Source: Flavobacterium sp. LC2016-01
Lineage (GTDB): Bacteria; Bacteroidota; Bacteroidia; Flavobacteriales; Flavobacteriaceae
Assembly (NCBI RefSeq): GCF_009711135.1
Contig: NZ_WMIC01000003.1
Coordinates: forward strand, 186,001-250,000
Direction of reading: 5' to 3'
Length of the DNA: 64,000 nt
Shown: in pieces, positions 62,637-64,000 of the stretch
How positions within the stretch are numbered: the stretch's first letter is position 1
How the letters are laid out: every line of letters begins with the position of its first letter
Notes under the pieces: model-generated
What the model was told of the DNA's origin: nothing
The model's database searches: none
Seen by the model: only the letters and a program-made list of their open reading frames with translations
Translations under genes and position numbers: made by a program

Positions 62637-64000
62637 GCTGTCTTACATTTTGTATAAATGGATCTACATATTTTTCCAGAAAGTCTTTTTCTTTTATATT
62701 TTCCAGAAAAGAATCTGTTATAAAATAATCATTACCGGAATATTCACTTTCTGAAGCCATAATGGTTCTTCCGTTTGCAATGAAAGGAATATAAAATTTA
62801 GGAATTTCCTCTTTACCGCTTTCAAATATTAAAATCCCGTCCTTATTGGTTACTCTGCTTCCGTCTGGAGATTCAAAAAACAAGGTTTCAATGTAACAAA
62901 CTGCACTAGCTCTTTCAATTATTCTCTTTAAATTTTCGGCTTCCTGTCTTGTTACATTGTTTAAAATAATGCCAAGCTCATCATCTACAACACTTTTACA
63001 TTCAACTAAAGATTTATCTGTATTCTGTTTTATGATATGAACAAGATCAATAGTTGATGCTCCTCCTTTATTTTTCAAAATAAGATTTACCTTTTCATCA
63101 AATCGTATGGTTTCTTGTCTCAAATCGTTAGGATTATAGTAACTTGTTTTAGAAAATTCTAAGTGAGTGAAGTTAAACCCATTGATTTCGATATGATTAT
63201 TTACAATTGACATTCCTTTTAGTTTTTTTATGACGCTGTATTTGAATTTACTGTTCATAAAATCTCTAACAAAAGAATTTTGTTTTATGCTATAGGTCGA
63301 AAAAGCATCATTAATCAAATTACTGAACTCAGACTTCATTTTTATTAAATCATCATCGACACGCCAATAGCTTGCACCATCAGTTAAATAAAACTCACTC
63401 TTATGTCCAAACACATTAACCTTTAAATCATTAAAATCTTCATTAGAAACCGCATTACTCTTTAACTCCTGTTTATCAATATTATAAATACTAATTTTTG
63501 GAGTCGAATCGCTTACGTAACACAACAGAAATCTCTCGCCTTTGCCATTGGTTTTTATAGCAAACTCTCCTTTGTCGAAAGGAAGATTTGAAGCTACTTT
63601 TTTAAACCCTTTGTTGAACTCATTACTAACAAACCAGAATAAATTTCCATTCAAATACGTATAAAAATCAGAACCATAATAAAAGATATTCTGATAACTT
63701 CTTTCTACCGGAAACAAAAGCGGAATATTATCTAAGTCTGTTTCTGAATAGTTACGACGCGGCAAATCTCCTTTTTCTTTTTTCCACAGTTCATCTAGCG
63801 GCATTATAATATGCTGCAGCATTTTTCTCCCTTTGTTCTGATTTTTATAAACTTTGATGCCTTCCATCTCCGTTTCAAAAACATACTTAATCTCAGTGTA
63901 ATAAGTACTTATCACATTTTTCATTGATGCCAGTTTCAAACTATCTTCTGCAGAAAAAAGAAATACTTCCTGATTTTTACTGCTGATTTTATTTTGCCGA
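62626..64000 (-). CDS. Beta-rich, propeller-like protein with L7/L12-like domain (5' end outside window)
   Basis: The frame is open to the edge; translating upstream of the TTG at 63939 continues as ordinary protein (KNQEVFLFSAEDSLKLASM), so the start lies beyond 64000. Numbering below counts from that TTG. A beta-rich first part (about 1-275) has blade-like strands (NIFYYGSDFYTYLNGNLFWFVSN, RFLLCYVSDSTPKISIYNID, HKSEFYLTDGASYWRVDD). Residues 283-351 read as a ribosomal L7/L12 C-terminal-domain-like fold (STIDLVHIIKQNTDKSLVECKSVVDD, VTRQEAENLKRIIERASAVCYIE). A final part ends KDFLEKYVDPFIQNV. The stop overlaps the next gene's start by 11 bp. Possibly the beta-propeller partner of a MoxR-vWA system, but no ATPase is visible here. 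Confidence 0.7.
   Translation of the reverse strand, partial: RQNKISSKNQEVFLFSAEDSLKLASMKNVISTYYTEIKYVFETEMEGIKVYKNQNKGRKMLQHIIMPLDELWKKEKGDLPRRNYSETDLDNIPLLFPVERSYQNIFYYGSDFYTYLNGNLFWFVSNEFNKGFKKVASNLPFDKGEFAIKTNGKGERFLLCYVSDSTPKISIYNIDKQELKSNAVSNEDFNDLKVNVFGHKSEFYLTDGASYWRVDDDLIKMKSEFSNLINDAFSTYSIKQNSFVRDFMNSKFKYSVIKKLKGMSIVNNHIEINGFNFTHLEFSKTSYYNPNDLRQETIRFDEKVNLILKNKGGASTIDLVHIIKQNTDKSLVECKSVVDDELGIILNNVTRQEAENLKRIIERASAVCYIETLFFESPDGSRVTNKDGILIFESGKEEIPKFYIPFIANGRTIMASESEYSGNDYFITDSFLENIKEKDFLEKYVDPFIQNVRQHGT

Noticed and set aside
1..64000. Riboswitches, prophage, integrative element, toxin-antitoxin pair
   Set aside because: I looked for conserved leaders before purL, panB and sdaA, and for integrase, phage structural or toxin-antitoxin genes, and saw none that could be supported.

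Overview
The window is AT-rich chromosomal DNA from a member of the Bacteroidota, most likely a Flavobacterium or a close relative. The evidence is type IX secretion (T9SS) C-terminal sorting tails on two secreted proteins, many short lipoproteins with acidic or Asn-rich tails after the lipobox cysteine, TAnnTTTG-type -7 promoter elements, a BshB1 bacillithiol enzyme, single-chain PurL and SdaA, and few recognisable Shine-Dalgarno sequences. No phage, integrase, insertion sequence, CRISPR array or rRNA operon was seen.

Layout. 1-2.3 kb: end of a secreted leucine-rich-repeat T9SS cargo protein. 2.6-6.9 kb: dihydrolipoyl dehydrogenase, then two DUF1254/DUF1214 lipoproteins; lpdA and the DUF1254 pair end in near-identical terminators. 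7-15 kb: small accessory genes (DUF4262, arginase family, YdeI-like, CPBP protease, DUF4919, GNAT, DUF3592, DUF1801) ending in four tandem lipocalin-like lipoproteins. 15.3-17.8 kb (minus): large secreted M14 carboxypeptidase. 18-31 kb: small stress and metabolite-handling genes (NAD(P)H oxidoreductase, SRPBCC, NmrA-like, AraC regulator, serine hydrolase, MBL hydrolase, lactonase, LOG protein, two GNATs, two more DUF1801, 2H phosphoesterase), separated by many palindromic repeats. 30.6-34 kb (minus): glyoxalase-like, DUF2625, CPA2-type antiporter. 34-40 kb: core metabolism (sdaA, panB, an RluA-type synthase, aldehyde dehydrogenase). 40-45 kb: orphan hybrid histidine kinase, zinc metallopeptidase, tRNA-His. 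45-47.5 kb (minus): bshB1, isochorismate synthase and a hotdog thioesterase (menaquinone and bacillithiol). 47.8-60.8 kb: beta-helix lipoprotein, secreted endonuclease I, purL, TonB-dependent outer-membrane protein, acyl-CoA ligase. 60.8-64 kb (minus): two overlapping genes that run off the window, encoding a membrane-anchored repeat-solenoid protein and a beta-rich protein with an L7/L12-like domain. This is the best candidate for an unusual system.

The second theme is intergenic repeats. At least eight palindromic or tandem families occupy gene borders. One has an RNA-like hairpin with compensatory base changes between its two copies. Another is a 200-bp tandem duplication. A shared 28-bp module sits inside two otherwise different palindromes. 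Heptameric repeats touch stop and start codons of accessory genes. The repeats are densest in the accessory segment (18-31 kb) and sparse in the core metabolic blocks.
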